Made by a program: the position numbers and the translations under genes. The notes beneath the pieces are model-generated. The model saw only the letters and a program-made list of their open reading frames with translations, did not search any database and was not told where the DNA came from. DNA of 64,000 nt from Meconema thalassinum (lineage: Eukaryota; Arthropoda; Insecta; Orthoptera; Tettigoniidae), in the NCBI GenBank assembly GCA_946902985.2, contig OX336388.2, forward strand, positions 130,574,346-130,638,345, written 5' to 3'. This document shows, piece after piece, positions 25,416 to 36,444 of the stretch (positions are counted from its first letter, which is position 1; every line of letters starts with the position of its first letter).

Positions 25416-25735
25416 CTAGGTTGGTGGGTAACATGCATGTCTTCTTTCTCTTGCCTGTAGTTTCAAATGGCAATAAGTGTGCTTGCCTTTAATGCTGTCT
25501 ATAAATTGAGTCCTTGGTCTTCCTCGACTCCTCTTTCCTTCTAGCTTCCCTTCGAAGAGTGTAGTGCACCAGTCAGAATGACGAATCAAATGGCCAACAA
25601 AACTATTCCTTCTTTTGTTTAAGGATTCAACCAAGGTACGTGTTTCCTTTGCTCTCTTGAGAACATTCTCATTCGTAACTTTATCAGCCCAAGGTATCTT
25701 TAGTAGTCGTCGCCAGCACCACATCTCGAGGACAG
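25416..25735 (-). pseudogene. LINE C-terminal fragment
   Basis: Minus-strand translation: MWCWRRLLKIPWADKVTNE, FVGHLIRH, and GKRSRGRPRTQFID. This is the conserved tail after the reverse transcriptase in many insect endonuclease-RT LINEs, and is the same clade as the longer copy at 46903-48437. 5' truncation explains the absence of RT. Confidence 0.8.
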
Positions 25736-26129
25736 GAATAATTCATGCTTAATTATTACCTGATGAAGTCACTATTTCATTTTGTATGTGGGTAGCCAAT
25801 CAAGTTTATTTGTTTTCCGAAGGCAGTGTTAGTGCCGTGGTGATGTAAATATGGGGACATGATGTTATAAAATGGCCCCCTCTTTTGCCAGGGCTAAATG
25901 GCAGAGCTTACTAATTTCCATGAACAAGAAGGAAAGCAAGATATTGGAGCAGAAAAATATTAATCCTGGGAGAGTTGTTGATAAAATAAAAATACGAGTC
26001 TGAAGAAACTTTGGGGCTCAAGAAAGAAGTCGTACTAAGGGGAATGGCTAAATATTATGGAAGGCAAGAGTGTTCTTGAGCAATTGAGGCAGTGAGTGAG
26101 AGAGGGGGCTATGCCAGAGTTGGATGGAA

Positions 26130-26475
26130 CTGAGATATTTGGAGTTTTGTGGGTTGCTCTCTCGCAGCATAAACGTGATTCACAAAACAAAGGAAGGAGC
26201 CTGCGGATGTCTTTGATATTATGCATACTGAAAGATGAATGTATGCCCTACACAAAGGTACCAATAACTCAATTTTGACAAAATCATGGCATGAGATATT
26301 TGGAGTTTTGATGTTGCTCTCACGCAGCATAAACGTGATTCACAGAAACTGCATTCTTCACAAAACAAGGGAAGGAGCCTGCGGATGTCTTTGATGTTAT
26401 GCATACTGAAAGATGAATGTATGCCCTACGCAATGGTACCAATAACTCAATTTTGACAAAATCTTGGCACTGCCT
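26130..26475. repeat. Tandem duplication of about 160-180 bp
   Basis: The stretch from ATATTTGGAGTTTTG to CTCAATTTTGACAAAATC occurs at about 26133-26284 and 26295-26463. The second copy has an extra 13 bases after GTGATTCACAG. Both strands show short ORFs, none coding-like. Confidence 0.8.
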
Positions 26476-26804
26476 CAATTGAAGCCCAAGCTCATCCAGT
26501 CATCTAATCAATCTTGTAGAAGCAAAGGTGCTGTAACATACGCAACGTACAAGCCGTAGGCCTACAGTAATAAATCACCGAAATCTTCCGCCACCAAAAC
26601 GAGGCAGCCTTGGACCAATATATCATGTTCCCAGCAAGCCCACTCGTGTATGCAATAATAAATTAACCATATTTATTAGTTCCTTTCCTTTGTAGTGTGA
26701 TTCATGAAGCAAGCACATCGCCCCACGACCCTAGAATAGCCAGGTATTATAGGTTACACAGTAATGTTGTATTGAAAAGTGAAGCAAGTTAGTTATTGTT
26801 TTAA

Positions 26805-26852
26805 GGGGCGGAACTACGAGATCATCTGCCCCTAAAAGTGGAACAAACTTAC
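26805..26852 (-). repeat. Short dispersed repeat
   Basis: Minus-strand AGATGATCTCGTAGTTCCGCC then CTTAAAACAATAA matches plus-strand copies at 31385-31430 and 53400-53445. Confidence 0.6.
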
Positions 26853-26904
26853 ATTCAAGTGTCATCAAATCAATACGGAAAAATTCAAATATGACAAAAG
26901 TCAT

Positions 26905-28110
26905 ATACCGTAATTACATGTGTATAGGCCCCACTTTTTATGTTAAAATATTGAGGCAAACTCTGGGGGGGGCTTATCCTCGGAACACATTAAAAATACG
27001 CATAATTTATAAAGGAATACAACAAATTTTATTACCTGAATTCTTACACTTAATGAAATATTGATCAATATCACAAATATCTTGGTCACTAGACTCAGTA
27101 TCTGCTGTAGGCCGACACCACACCCTGTCATCTTCACTTCCATGCATTGCATTTGCAATTGATGTCACCTTAAAACTTTTCTGAGTCATGTCTGGAGATA
27201 TCTCCTTCCAAGCGTCAACAATCCATTCGCACAATCAATCCAGTCAATGCCAAAGCAAGGTTTATTGTTTTGGAGTGGAGTTTTTGACTCCCGTGGTACA
27301 CTGGCATGCTCGTGACGTGGCGACATATGAAGCAAAGCGTCTTACATGGTCTTCTCAGTGTGTGCCTGCTACGCATCTTGGTAGGTGTGCCTTTACCAAC
27401 TGAAGAGCCCAATTAGCACACTGGGGCGAAACACTTGCAATTTGTTGAGTTATGCATGACATTTTTATCACTTTATGTGTTAACCTCTCTTAAGGCGTCC
27501 AGTTCTGCAGCGCTGCTAATCCAGTTATGGTACAGTCGTCTTTGATTTGTCTTGAAAGGTCGGTTGATGGAAATATCGAGAGGCTGCAACATTACCGTCA
27601 TACCACCAGGTATCACCACCATATCGCACTTTTCTTTCCGACACTTCTTTTTAACACTGTCTGTCAAATGACCTCGAAAACTGCCAAGCACGAGCATTGA
27701 ATGTGGGCGTAGGAGAGCACTTGGCCGCCGAAACCGGTTTTAACCAGTCTATGATAAAGTCCTCTGTCATCCAGCTGTTTTGTTGCACTCGAACGACAAT
27801 GCCTGATGGTAACTTTTCTTTGGGAAGAGTCTTACGTTTAAAAATAGCATACGGAATAAGCTTGTTTCCATGAACTGTGATCTTTGTGCATACTTGTTTT
27901 TCCGCACCTCAACCGTACTCACAGCAATCTCATTAACAGTCGTATCTCCTAGCATGTCGAAAAGCACAGGTGTTTCATCAGCATTACCGGTGGAACAATT
28001 CAGTCCAGGGGGTCGGCAAGTTTTTACTATCTGCAGCATTTCCGCCCCCTCCCATCGTGGCACTTCCTTCAAGATCGTGCAGTGTGAAAATCAACTCACA
28101 GTGTTGCCAC
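26905..28110 (-). pseudogene. Pogo/Tigger (POGK-like) transposase, inactive
   Basis: Minus-strand pieces align in order to the DDE region of pogo-type transposases: NADETPVLFDMLGDTTVNE with the first Asp, GWMTEDFIIDWL, LVLGSFRGHL, VVIPGGMTVMLQPLDISINRPFK with the third Asp, and the C-terminal CEWIVDAWKEI ... GSEDDRVW. The family normally has LVLDSFRGH, so the second catalytic Asp is Gly here. Frameshifts lie around 27700-27765, and a foreign 0.2-kb sequence (27252-27475) interrupts the gene before CEW. The N-terminal DNA-binding part is missing beyond 28110. The end near 26910-26990 resembles a Tigger-type terminus. Confidence 0.85.
27252..27475 (-). repeat. Diverged single copy of the 302-bp satellite unit, inside pogo
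   Basis: Its plus strand aligns to the inverted-arm monomers at 30100-30928: shared blocks include CCAACTGAAGAGCCCA, CACTGGGGCGAAAC and a GTACA(C/T)TGGC...TGCTCGTG stretch. Identity is roughly 70% by eye. It ends at GTGTTAA, close to where the array also ends (GTTAAT at 30928), suggesting a real element end. Confidence 0.75.
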
Positions 28111-28147
28111 TTCTAGCAGGGAAAGTTAGGTTTTTTTTACAAAATAT

Positions 28148-28244
28148 CCAGCAACACTCTCCACTATCACTTCATTTCATCTGTCATTCATTTAATCATT
28201 GCCCCAGAGGAGTGCGTCAGGACTCGGCAGCCGGCACAGTCCAT
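28148..28244 (+). mobile_element. SINE family A, 5'-truncated, left piece
   Basis: Matches 10744-10840 of the intact SINE, from CCAGCAACACTCTCC to CACAGTCCAT, where the satellite array interrupts it. The other piece is 30931-31021. Confidence 0.85.
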
Positions 28245-30928
28245 ATTGGAAATATCTGTTCCCGTAGGAAACAGGATGTAAAATTGTCCGATTGAGCTAT
28301 GTACATTAACAAATTCACAAAGAAATTTGATACAATGGTCCGGCTAGCTCAAAACAGTTGCCAGCGTTTCGCCCCAGTGTACCAATGGGCTCTTCAGTTG
28401 GTTATAGTACACCTCACCAAGACGCGTGGCTAGTACATACTGTGAAGGCCGCTGCAAGGCACAAATGTTGCCACGAGCAGCGCCAATGTACTATGGAAGT
28501 CAAAACTTCCTTTCAAAAATAATGTTAGCTTACCTTGCTAATCCAAATTGGAAATATCTGTTCCCGTAGGAAACAGGATGTAAAATTGTCCGATTGAACT
28601 ATGTACATTAACAAATTCACAAAGAAATTTGATACAATGGTCCGGCTAGCTCAAAACAGTTGCCAGCGTTTCGCCCCAGTGTACCAATGGGCTCTTCAGT
28701 TGGTTATAGTACACCTCACCAAGACGCGTGGCTAGTACATACTGTGAAGGCCGCTGCAAGGCACAAATGTTGCCACGAGCAGCGCCAATGTACTATGGAA
28801 GTCAAAACTTCCTTTCAAAAATAATGTTAGCTTACCTTGCTAATCCAAATTGGAAATATCTGTTCCCGTAGGAAACAGGATTTAAAATTGTCCGATTGAG
28901 CTATGTACATTAACAAATTCACAAAGAAATTTGATACAATGGTCCGGCTAGCTCAAAACAGTTGCCAGCGTTTCGCCCCAGTGTACCAATGGGCTCTTCA
29001 GTTGGTTATAGTACACCTCACCAAGACGCGTGGCTAGTACATACTGTGAAGGCCGCTGCAAGGCACAAATGTTGCCACGAGCAGCGCCAATGTACTATGG
29101 AAGTCAAAACTTCCTTTCAAAAATAATGTTAGCTTACCTTGCTAATTCATATTGGAAATATCTGTTCCCGTAGGAAACAGGATGTAAAATTGTCCGATTG
29201 AGCTATGTACATTAACAAATTCACAAAGAAATTTGATACAATGGTCCGGCTAGCTCAAAACAGTTGCCAGCGTTTTGCCCCAGTGTACCAATGGGCTCTT
29301 CAGTTGATTATAGTACACCTCACCAAGACGCGTGGCTAGTACATACTGTGAAGGCCGCTGCAAGGCACAAATGTTGCCACGAGCAGCGCCAATGTACTAT
29401 GGAAGTCAAAACTTCCTTTCAAAAATAATGTTAGCTTACCTTGCTAATCCATATTGGAAATATCTGTTCCCGTAGGAAACAGGATGTAAAATTGTCCGAT
29501 TGAGCTATGTACATTAACAAATTCACAAAGAAATTTGATACAATGGTCCGGCTAGCTCAAAACAGTTGCCAGCGTTTCGCCCCAGTGTACCAATGGGATT
29601 TTCAGTTGGTTATAGTACACCTCACCAAGACGCGTGGCTAGTACATAGTGTGAAGGCCGCTGCAAGGCACAAATGTTGCCACGAGCAGCGCCAATGTACT
29701 ATGGAAGTCAAAACTTCCTTTCAAAAATAATGTTAGCTTACCTTGCTAATCCATATTGGAAATATCTGTTCCCGTAGGAAACAGGATGTAAAATTGTCCG
29801 ATTGAGCTATGTACATTAACAAATTCACAAAGAAATTTGATACAATGGTCCGGCTAGCTCAAAACAGTTGCCAGCGTTTCGCCCCAGTGTACCAATGGGC
29901 TCTTCAGTTGGCTATAGTACACCTCACCAAGACACGTGGCTAGTACATACTGTGAAGGCCGCTGCAAGGCTGTTTTGAGCTAGCCGGACCATTGTATCAA
30001 ATTTCTTTGTGAATTTGTTAATGTACATAGCTCAATCGGACAATTTTACATCCTGTTTCCTACGGGAACAGATATTTCCAATATGGATTAGCAAGGTAAG
30101 CTAACATTATTTTTGAAAGGAAGTTTTGACTTCCATAGTACATTGGCGCTGCTCGTGGCAACATTTGTGCCTTGCAGCGGCCTTCACACTATGTACTAGC
30201 CACGCGTCTTGGTGAGGTGTACTATAACCAACTGAAAATCCCATTGGTACACTGGGGCGAAACGCTGGCAACTGTTTTGAGCTAGCCGGACCATTGTATC
30301 AAATTTCTTTGTGAATTTGTTAATGTACATAGCTCAATCGGACAATTTTACATCCTGTTTCCTACGGGAACAGATATTTCCAATATGGATTAGCAAGGTA
30401 AGCTAACATTATTTTTGAAAGGAAGTTTTGACTTCCATAGTACATTGGCGCTGCTCGTGGCAACATTTGTGCCTTGCAGCGGCCTTCACAGTATGTACTA
30501 GCCACGCGTCTTGGTGAGGTGTACTATAACCAACTGAAAATCCCATTGGTACACTGGGGCGAAACGCTGGCAACTGTTTTGAGCTAGCCGGACCATTGTA
30601 TCAAATTTCTTTGTGAATTTGTTAATGTACATAGCTCAATCGGACAATTTTACATCCTGTTTCCTACGGGAACAGATATTTCCAATATGGATTAGCAAGG
30701 TAAGCTAACATTATTTTTGAAAGGAAGTTTTGACTTCCATAGTACATTGGCGCTGCTCGTGGCAACATTTGTGCCTTGCAGCGGCCTTCACAGTATGTAC
30801 TAGCCACGCGTCTTGGTGAGGTGTACTATAACCAACTGAAGAGCCCATTGGTACACTGGGGCGAAACGCTGGCAACTGTTTTGAGCTAGCCGGACCATTG
30901 TATCAAATTTCTTTGTGAATTTGTTAAT
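28245..30928. repeat. 302-bp satellite array with inverted half, inside a SINE
   Basis: ATTGGAAATATCTG starts at 28245, 28547, 28849, 29151, 29453 and 29755, i.e. five complete 302-bp units plus a partial one to 29970. From 29971 the same unit continues in the opposite orientation, with TGTTTTGAGCTAGCC at 29971, 30273, 30575 and 30877. Units are almost identical. The SINE sequence CAGTCCAT (28237-28244) recurs as CAGTCCCT (30931-30938), so the array looks like an 8-bp-duplicating insertion. No coding capacity. Confidence 0.95.
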
Positions 30929-30930
30929 TA

Positions 30931-31021
30931 CAGTCCCTATCCTCGCCGCTAGATGGGGACTTCATTCATTCCATTCCTGACCCGGTCGGAGACTGGAAGC
31001 AGGCTGTGCATTTTCATTTTT
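30931..31021 (+). mobile_element. SINE family A, right piece
   Basis: Continues from the left piece through GACCCGGTCGGAGACTGG to the ATTTTCATTTT tail. Confidence 0.85.
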
Positions 31022-31099
31022 CACCGTGGTATGTTAGGTCTTAAAAACTAGTACATACGGTAAGTGCCAACTTACAGTAAATGAACTCTAATCAAAATT

Positions 31100-31558
31100 T
31101 AATACTTTTCAATTGGTCAACATGATTGTACCCAATTGTAATGGGCATTTCACTAAACCTGAAAAAATGGATGACCAGTTTCAATCATTATTGGATCCTT
31201 TACACTGAGGCCGTTAAATCTATGTCTACAAGTTTGTGGGTGATAGTATTTGCAATATTTACACTTATTTAGTTGCAGCAGTTATTATAAACATGTTGAT
31301 TGTTAGTAAACAGTCAGCTCAATTTGGAATGGAATATGAACTAAGCTTATTGTTTGAGCTATCACTACCCCTGTCATCCAAGTGAATTTAAGGGGCAGAT
31401 GACCTTGCTGTTCCGGCCCTTAAAACAACAATAACAATTGAATTTATTAATCTTATATACATTTTTTTAAGGTTTAGGGAAACACTCATTACAATTAGGT
31501 ACTATCATGTTGACAGGCTGAAAAGCATTAAATTTCGATTACAAAGGCAACCCTGAAA
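31100..31558. mobile_element. Inverted pair of repeat family 2 termini (foldback)
   Basis: GGTCAACATGATTGTACC...TAATG at 31117-31144 recurs inverted at 31486-31516 (CATTACAATTAGGTAC...TGTTGAC). The left arm keeps GATGACCAGTTTCAATC, a decayed form of the hammerhead region at 40726. About 450 bp in all. Confidence 0.6.
31385..31430 (+). repeat. Short dispersed repeat
   Basis: GGGGCAGATGACCTTGCTGTT then CCCTTAAAACAAC; further copies at 53400 (plus) and 26805 (minus). Confidence 0.65.
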
Positions 31559-31559
31559 A

Positions 31560-32069
31560 ATGGCTTCCAAAATGATAATCCTGAGAATTAAATGGGAAGA
31601 CCGCATTACCAATATTGCTGTTCTTGAAAAGGCTCAAATCAACAGCATAGAATCATCCATAATAGGTCACCAATTTAGATGGATTGATCATGTCCATCGG
31701 ATGGATGATGTGAGATTACCTCGTCAAATGCTATTTGGTGAGTTATGCTATGGCACCAGACCTCATGGTGGTCCTAAGAGGCGCTACAAGGAGCAATTTA
31801 AGCAGACCCTGAAATTGACAGGTCTTGATTCACAAACCTGGGACTTGCTGGCTGCAGACAGCTCAACTTGGCGCCGTACCATCTCGGATACTGTGAAGAC
31901 ATTTGAAAGGGATCGACGCACACATGAAGAGGCCAAGCGTCAAGCTAGGAAACTTCGAGCAGCCCAACCACATCCTTCTCCAGCAATACTATGTGACTTG
32001 TGTGGACGCTTGTTCTATGCCAGGATTGGACTCTTTAGTCACCGTAAACACATCCACAAACTGGACTGA
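31560..32069 (+). pseudogene. LINE C-terminal domain with C2H2 zinc finger
   Basis: An open 169-codon frame with the post-RT tail of an endonuclease-RT LINE: KWEDRITNIAVLEKA, FRWIDHVHRMDD, a GELCYGTRPHGGPKRRY stretch, a WDLLAADSSTWRRT region and a final CDLCGRLFYARIGLFSHRKHIH zinc finger. The RT itself is missing, so it is a 5'-truncated copy even though no stop breaks it. It lies just downstream of GPN3 in the opposite orientation. Confidence 0.8.
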
Positions 32070-32351
32070 AGGAAGAAGATTTATACTCGGATTCGAGTTA
32101 AAGATATAAGCTTTTTTTTTTCCGCAGCATTGATGGCGGTGTTTAATGATTGTAGAAATATGCAAACCCTGATGAATAAGATAACATTTTCACCTTCTTC
32201 CCTGAATAACATGGCAAGCCATCTTAAACAGGTTTCACCATACAACACAATTAAAAAAATGAGCAAGTACTGTATTACTCCAAGTTTATTTTTAGGTTAG
32301 GTTTGAGGAGACTTTCTATCCACATTGTACTCTGGAATCTCACATGGTTGT

Positions 32352-32631
32352 TTACTCATGCAGTTGTTGGTCTTCCTCATCTTCTGCATCAGGGTATTCA
32401 AAGTCTTTAGTTTTTACATCGGCATCTTCACCATATTGAATTATATTGTCTATGGTTAATAAGAGGTCCGATATATTTTCCTGGTCACGAATATTGAGGG
32501 GGTAGAACTTGACGAGGCTGTAGTCGTCGACGATACGACCTATGGCTTCTGTCAAACGGTGGTACTTTTCGCTCCACTTACCGCCTATCTCGACATCTCC
32601 CAGCAAGCTGTGTGCATCTGGTTCTAGGTAG
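32352..32631 (-). CDS. GPN3: GPN3 coding exon 4, with stop
   Basis: Acceptor TTGCAG; first C completes the split codon as Asn. Reads [25 protein letters not shown], and [18 protein letters not shown] to the TAA at 32352. The stretch before it in the same frame is intron. Confidence 0.93.
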
Positions 32632-35600
32632 CTGCAACATGACAATATGAACAGTAACTTAAATAATAATAATTTTATGAAGTGCATTTACCAATTGGGT
32701 GCTACGTCCACCTATAGATGGTGCACTGCTGAGTCACCAGTGCTACACCAGCCTATAGACGTTAGTTATCGGTGCTTTAAGGGGTGGAAGGGCGAGGTAT
32801 CTGCCCCTAACGCCTATAGACAGACTGCCATGGCAGGGTCACCATTGAAAGTTTGGGTAGAAGAGAAAATCTGGTCGAAACTCAGGATAATCATGGAGAA
32901 GAGGATTTTTTTATTGAAGCTGAAGCAAATGTTGACAGAAAAAGGGCAGAACCTGACAGAAACCTTCAAGACCCTGGGAGAGGTGGGTGTGGCAGGTCAT
33001 GAATAAGTTTTCTGTCATTCCATTTATGTCATCATCATCATCATCGAAGTCCCACTCCAGGTCACCCGGGTGTGGCTTACAAGTCTCCTTCACTCCTTTC
33101 TGTCCTTCCATTTTTCCTGTTCCAACACTTCTGCCACATCCAATCCAGCTTCTCTAATGTCCTTCAAAATTTGGTCCAACCACCTTCTCGGCCTTCCAAC
33201 TGGTCTCTTTCCCTTGACTTCTCTTTCTAATTCCCTTCTTGCTGCGCTTTCCTTACCCATTCTTTTTACATGTCCAAACCAACGTAACCTTGCTTTCCGT
33301 TTCTTCCGATTTAACGGTTCCATATTTAACTCTTCTCTAATTTTAATATTTTGAATTCTATCCCTTCTTGCCTTTTTAACTGAAGTTCTTAAAAATTTCA
33401 TTTCTACTGCTTGTACCTTACTATTTTGCCTTTTATTCATTACCAGTGTTTTCAGTCCATATGTTACAATTGGTATGAAATACTGTTTATATAATGTTTT
33501 GTTCTCTTGGGTACTTTGTCATCCCATAAAAGTTCTCTGACTTGATGGTAAAATGTGGTACCTCTACTTAGTCTGTTTAATAATTTCAATGTTGATTTCA
33601 TTACTTCCATTTATATTGCTACCTAGATATATAAACTGTTCTACATTCTCTAACCGTACCCCATCTATATTCACTTGACTTTTCTTTTTTCCACAGTACA
33701 TGACTACAGTTTTCTTTTTACTAATTACTATTCCAAACTCCTTCAGATTTTCATTCCAAATGTCCAGTCTCTTTTGTACTTCCTTTTCTCCCTTTCCCCA
33801 AATCACCACATCATCTGCAAATACCAAAGCATTCAGTTCATCATTACTGATACTCTGTTTTACACGTTTTATAATTTCATCCATCAGTATAATAAATATT
33901 AATGTTCGTAATGCACTTCCTTGCTAGAGGCCTTTTTTTGTATAAAATGTTTCAGTCACCACTTCCAACTTGTACACTGCTTTTACTCTCATAATACAAC
34001 ATTTTTCTTATTAATTAATGATTTCGATACATTCCTTTTCAGTAGGCATTCCCATACATGTTTTCTCTTAACTGTATCAAAGGCCTTTTCCAAATCTAAA
34101 AATACGAAAATGATTTCCTTGTTTCTTTCCAGATGTTTTTCTAATATGATACGTACTGTAAATATCAAATCTATTGTTGATCTATTCAGTCTAAAACCAT
34201 ATTGTTCTTCCTCTAACTGCGTTTCTATTATATCCCTCAGTCTTTTGTCTATGACTTTCTCCAATATTTTCAGCCCATGTGATAATAAAATTATACCTCT
34301 ATAATCTTCACATTTCTTCCTATTCCCTTTTTTGAACAATGGTATAATGTTTCCTTGTTGCCAATCTTAAGGTATTATTTCATCCTTCCATTTATGTGAT
34401 TTGCCTATTTGTAAATTTTTCCTGGGAGGAAAACATTCTTCAACTACTGAAATTAGCCAAAATACCTTTTGTAACGATGGGAAGAAAAAAAAATCTGGAA
34501 ATGATGTAGTAGTAATATATGTTTATTCCTCCACTGTTTATAACCCACCCACCATCCCCTTTTAAGATCACGGCTTATATAGATAAAATTTCAGCTCAGT
34601 TTGCCAGTAGTGATAATGGACAGTAATTTCAATTGGCAATGTCCCCCAGAATATACCTAGTCTAGCCATAAATACTGTCACAAACTTTTGGATTACACTG
34701 TAGAACCGGTTTCCCAGGTAACAAACAATTGTTGGGCTGAAAGTTAGTCTAGACCATTGTGTGTGCAACAGTGACAGAGAAAGACTGAATCTTCTTTGCT
34801 TAAGCATGGAGTGGGGTGATTACGAAAACAGGGTGGCTGTAATTGCCTTGTACAGGGTTGGAATGTCACCAACGGCGATTTTTCAAACCCTGAAAAAGTT
34901 GAAACTCAGTAAAAGGTTCGTCTACCGGGCAATCCAGTGATTTACTGAGACAGGCAGAGGGAATGATCGCATGAGGGTTGGTCGTCATCGCAGTGTGAGA
35001 ACAGTGGTGGCTGCTAAAGCAGTGCCGGCCCGTATTCGGCGAAATCCTGTCCGGAAGCAGAATATAAAGGCATGGGAGCTCAACATTTCGCCACGATCAA
35101 TGTCCAGGGTACTTTCTGAAGACCTTGGATTTAGAGCTTATTGGTGGAGTACCAGACATTTCTTAACGATGCAACTGAAGCAGCAGAGGAAACTGAAATC
35201 AAGGCAGCTCCTCCAGCGGTACGCCAACAATGGGCATCGGAGAATCCTCTTTACGGATGAGAAAGTTTTCATGATTGGAGAGAGTTTCAATCTATAGAAC
35301 GATAGTGTGTATGCAGTAAGCTCTCAAGAAGCTCGTAAGAGCATCCCTGAGATCCAGAGAGGTCATCACCCTGCCTCAGTCATGGTTTGGTGGAGGGTGA
35401 GCTACGAGGGCTCCACCAAGCTTCATTTTTGTTGGAAGGGTTTAAAAAAAAAGTGCCAGAGTGTATGAGGAAACTGTTCTGGACCCTCTTTTGAAGGACT
35501 TGAACAACGCAATGTTCAACAATGAGCCCTGGTCCTTCCAGTAAGATTCTGCACAAGCTCATAAGGCAAGGATGGCACAACAGTGGTTGCAGGCCAATGT

Positions 35601-36410
35601 ACCGGACTTCATCTCCACTGCTGAGTGGCCTTCTGGCAGCACCGATCTAAATCCTCTGGACTTTGAACTATGGTCAGTGCTAGAGGGAATGGTCTGCAAG
35701 AAAAGACGCCCTTCACTTGAAAGTTTGAAGCGCTCCTTGGTGGCAGCAGTGGCGGATTTCCGGATTGATACTATCCGTTCTGCGATAGATGACAGGCCAA
35801 AGAGACTCCAAGCCTGTGTGCGTGCTAATGGTGGACATTTTGAAGACTGATTGGTACAACCTGTGCACAATGTACGTGTCTGTAAGATATTAAAAAGATA
35901 TTGATTTCTTTTAAACCATTTTCCATTTATTCACAAAATAGTTTGTGACAGTATTTATGGCTAGACTAGGTACAACAAGGTATGAAAATCATATATTAGA
36001 CAAGTCTCTTCTTCTGGAAACGTTTCTGCTTATGCAAGTCGTTCACGGAGCCTCTCCAATCCTCTCTTCTCTTACATATTCTGTCATTCAGCACTTCCTG
36101 CCATTGTAGTCCTCTCCGGTTCACATCGTCTTTCACTTGATCTGACCATCTTGTCCGTGGTCTTCCTGTAGGTCTTTGTCCAGACTCGGACCATTCCAAA
36201 GCTCTTTTTGGCAGTCTCTCTTTACCCATTCAGTTTAAATGTCCGAACCATTTCCACCTATTTCTGTCCATTGTTTCTTTTAGGGGTTGATCTGAAGTGT
36301 GTTCTGTATCCAAGTGCAAGTGCACTGTAAAAGCCACAGTCAGCTCCCATTCAAAATTAATGATTCTATCTATATGACAATAAAGCAGGGTTGGCAAAAT
36401 AGCAGTTTTT

Positions 36411-36444
<34 letters not shown>

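Noticed and set aside
28245..30928. 302-bp repeats as a regulatory array or CRISPR
   Set aside because: Units are identical throughout with no spacers; it is a satellite-type array.
31560..32069. Host zinc-finger gene
   Set aside because: The open frame matches the C-terminal tail and zinc finger of LINEs, and it lacks a start context or partner exons.
33921..34304. Plus-strand ORF of 127 codons
   Set aside because: Shadow of the minus-strand LINE reverse transcriptase.
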